6,021 bases of DNA, taken from positions 1-6,021 of the forward strand of contig DAOUSM010000064.1 in assembly GCA_030627225.1 (NCBI GenBank), given 5' to 3'. A model generated the notes under the pieces. The model was not told where the DNA came from, made no database searches, and was given only the letters and a program-made list of their open reading frames with translations. The stretch is from Candidatus Bathyarchaeota archaeon. GTDB taxonomy: Archaea; Thermoproteota; Bathyarchaeia; Bathyarchaeales; Bathycorpusculaceae. Numbering within the stretch: position 1 is the stretch's first letter; the number at the start of each line of letters is the position of its first letter. The translations under genes were made by a program, and so were the position numbers. Shown one piece after another: positions 4,884-6,021 of this stretch.

Positions 4884-5786
4884 TTAACTCTCCTCCTTGG
4901 CAACGAAAAAGATTCCTAGCAGAATCAAAGCGGCGCCGAAAGCAAACAGTAGTGCCGGTTCCTCTTGAAAAAGGAATATGCCCAAAACCGTTGCTCCAAT
5001 GGGTTCAAGCAAAGCCGTCGTCGCAGTTTCGAAGGATTTCAAGTTTGATAAAGAAGAAAAATACAGTGTATGGGCTGCTGCTGTTGGAAGTAAGCCTAAC
5101 CCCACCAGCGGAAGGATAGTTCCTGCTTCAAGTGGCAATGTTAAAATTTTGTCTGTTGCTGGTATGCCTAAAACTCCTACAATAATGGCTGTCAACACGT
5201 ATATTGGAAGCATTGTGGAAAGTATAGCCATCTGTTTCCTTATTTTCCTGCCATAATTAAGATAGAAGGCTTCAACCAAGGCGGCTAAAACAGCTTCTAA
5301 ATCACCTTTTAGGCTTGGGGAAACAACGTCTGAAAGAGCATCCGTATTCGGAATTGCAGTTTCAGCATAGGCAATCACACAAACACCAATGAATGAAATT
5401 GTCAAGCCCACTATTGCGAGGCGGGATGGTTTAAGGTTAAAAAGGAAGCTTGAAACGAACATTGAGAAAATCGGGGTTGTGTTGACAAGGACCGTTGCGT
5501 TTAAGATCGTTGTATCCTTTACTGCGGATATGAAGAATATGAAGTGGAGGCCGAGGAAAAAGCTGAGGATGAAGAGTTCTTTCAGATTTTTTCTCACAAG
5601 GTTAAAGCTGAACGATTTTCCAAGAACAATTAATATTATGGCTAGGGCTAGGCATGCGATTATTAGACGCCAGAAAGCTATGTAAAACGCGTCTAGGTTT
5701 TTTAGAAATCTTATGAAGATGGCTGCTGTTCCAAAGAGAACTCCAGCTGTTACACCTTCTGTTAGAGCCAGTTTCCTTGTTCTCAC
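4884..5786 (-). CDS. EamA/DMT-superfamily transporter (10 TM)
   Basis: The 300 residues fit the usual drug/metabolite transporter layout of two EamA domains with five membrane spans each, at about 8-140 and 160-295. Members export or exchange small metabolites, amino acids or drugs across the cell membrane. Characteristic pieces are GVLFGTAAIFIRF (15-27) in the first helix, FWRLIIACLALAI (38-50) in the second, NATVLVNTTPIF (96-107) before the fourth, and ATTALLEPIGATVLGIFLF (255-273), the second-domain version of the same motif. The loop 142-160 between the halves is hydrophilic. The start is GTG at 5786, since an in-frame TGA at 5807-5805 leaves no earlier choice. AAAGGGG (5804-5798) serves as a rather distant ribosome site. 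An ATG four bases upstream is in another frame. The next gene downstream (4812-4420) is 71 bases away on the same strand but has its own TATA-like element. The substrate is unknown. Confidence 0.9.
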   Translation of the reverse strand: MRTRKLALTEGVTAGVLFGTAAIFIRFLKNLDAFYIAFWRLIIACLALAIILIVLGKSFSFNLVRKNLKELFILSFFLGLHFIFFISAVKDTTILNATVLVNTTPIFSMFVSSFLFNLKPSRLAIVGLTISFIGVCVIAYAETAIPNTDALSDVVSPSLKGDLEAVLAALVEAFYLNYGRKIRKQMAILSTMLPIYVLTAIIVGVLGIPATDKILTLPLEAGTILPLVGLGLLPTAAAHTLYFSSLSNLKSFETATTALLEPIGATVLGIFLFQEEPALLFAFGAALILLGIFFVAKEES

Positions 5787-5827
5787 ACATCTAAACGCCC
5801 CTTTTCACTTTCCAATTGAATGTTGCC

Positions 5828-5846
5828 CTATAAGTTAAGTTTATAC
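5828..5846. promoter_or_regulatory. Back-to-back TATA elements of a divergent promoter
   Basis: On the plus strand AAGTTTATA (5837-5845) would start transcription near 5869, leaving a leader of about 25 bases before the GTG at 5894. On the minus strand AACTTATAGG (5837-5828) would start near 5806, about 20 bases before the transporter GTG. The outer TATAA (5829-5833) and TTATA (5841-5845) form an inverted repeat with a 7-base centre. The two promoters therefore overlap almost completely, and TBP could occupy only one direction at a time. This is inferred from motif and spacing. Confidence 0.45.
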
Positions 5847-5881
5847 CTATTTTTGGTTATAACGGTGTTTCAAGAGTTTGA

Positions 5882-5887
5882 AGGTGA
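5882..5887 (+). promoter_or_regulatory. Ribosome binding site deciding a GTG start
   Basis: AGGTGA lies six bases before the GTG at 5894. Other nearby starts (GTG 5884, ATG 5890, GTG 5892) run into stops within a few codons. The alternative in-frame ATG at 5912 is too far from this site. Confidence 0.7.
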
Positions 5888-5893
5888 ATATGT

Positions 5894-6021
5894 GTGAATA
5901 CTGAAGAGATTATGGATTTAGCTTTGAAACTTGCAGGATTAAAGGAAGTTCCAGAAGACTTGATAGTTACTGGGCATATTGCAAGCGATTCCGTGGGCAT
6001 AAACCCCTTAATCCATGAACT
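5894..6021 (+). CDS. N-terminal part of a possible Nif3-like protein (runs off window)
   Basis: Only 42 codons are visible. The protein begins MNTEEIMDLALKLAGLKEVP and continues into a strand and turn, VTGHIASDSVGINPLIHEL. The opening helix plus GHIASDSVG resembles, from memory, archaeal Nif3-like proteins. These bind two metal ions and are hexameric, and most have no settled function. The match is not decisive, and another metal-dependent or hypothetical archaeal family is possible. The coding frame itself is well supported by AGGTGA six bases before the GTG, the TATA box about 50 bases upstream and sensible codon use. It diverges from the EamA transporter and shares its promoter region. Confidence 0.55.
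   Translation, partial: MNTEEIMDLALKLAGLKEVPEDLIVTGHIASDSVGINPLIHE

Noticed and set aside
5602..5790. 62-codon minus-strand frame starting with the ATG at 5790.
   Set aside because: It overlaps the EamA transporter in another frame and lacks any family likeness. The transporter frame is long and well conserved in pattern.
5856..5863. 8-bp palindrome GTTATAAC upstream of the last gene.
   Set aside because: It is short and A/T-rich and does not extend outward, so it is expected by chance.
1..6021. CRISPR arrays, tRNA or rRNA genes, insertion sequences or defence genes.
   Set aside because: No regularly spaced repeats, cloverleaf elements, transposase motifs or terminal inverted repeats were seen on either strand.

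Overview
This window looks archaeal. The evidence is BRE/TATA-type promoter motifs, Shine-Dalgarno sites complementary to an archaeal 16S 3' end, frequent TTG and GTG starts (four of the eight genes), a DUF47 (PhoU-like) protein, and a short protein that aligns with the eukaryotic ribosomal protein L22e. The moderate GC and gene set would suit a Bathyarchaeia-like or related TACK/Asgard-adjacent lineage. That placement is inference, not something the sequence proves.

Layout. (1) 1-309, minus strand: N-terminal 103 residues of a nitroreductase, cut by the window edge. (2) 310-666: about 357 bases with no protein gene. It holds a 17-bp palindrome over the likely nitroreductase promoter, a candidate C/D box sRNA (about 505-570) and a candidate promoter for the next operon. 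(3) 667-4414, plus strand: a four-gene set of fused 12-TM ABC permease, ABC ATPase with a TOBE-type tail, DUF47/PhoU-like protein, and eL22-like protein. The first two genes are 71 bases apart, the second and third overlap by 8 bases, and the third and fourth are 10 bases apart. (4) 4420-4812, minus strand: a small, all-helical protein that I do not recognise, converging on the operon with a 5-base gap. (5) 4884-5786, minus strand: a 10-TM EamA/DMT-family transporter. (6) 5787-5893: a divergent promoter region with two TATA-like elements back to back. (7) 5894 to the window end, plus strand: the start of a possibly Nif3-like protein.

How the genes may work together. The permease and ATPase form the membrane and motor parts of an importer whose sequence signatures sit closest to the sulfate/molybdate/tungstate/iron group. 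No substrate-binding protein gene lies next to them. DUF47 proteins normally accompany Pit-type phosphate transporters, so one that overlaps an ABC ATPase gene suggests a PhoU-like control subunit for this importer. The eL22-like gene at the end of the operon links transport to the translation machinery, at least at the level of transcription. The most interesting points are the eL22-like protein, the importer-DUF47 pairing without a binding protein, and the candidate C/D sRNA, whose guide is complementary to the universal 16S decoding-region segment around C1402 (E. coli numbering).
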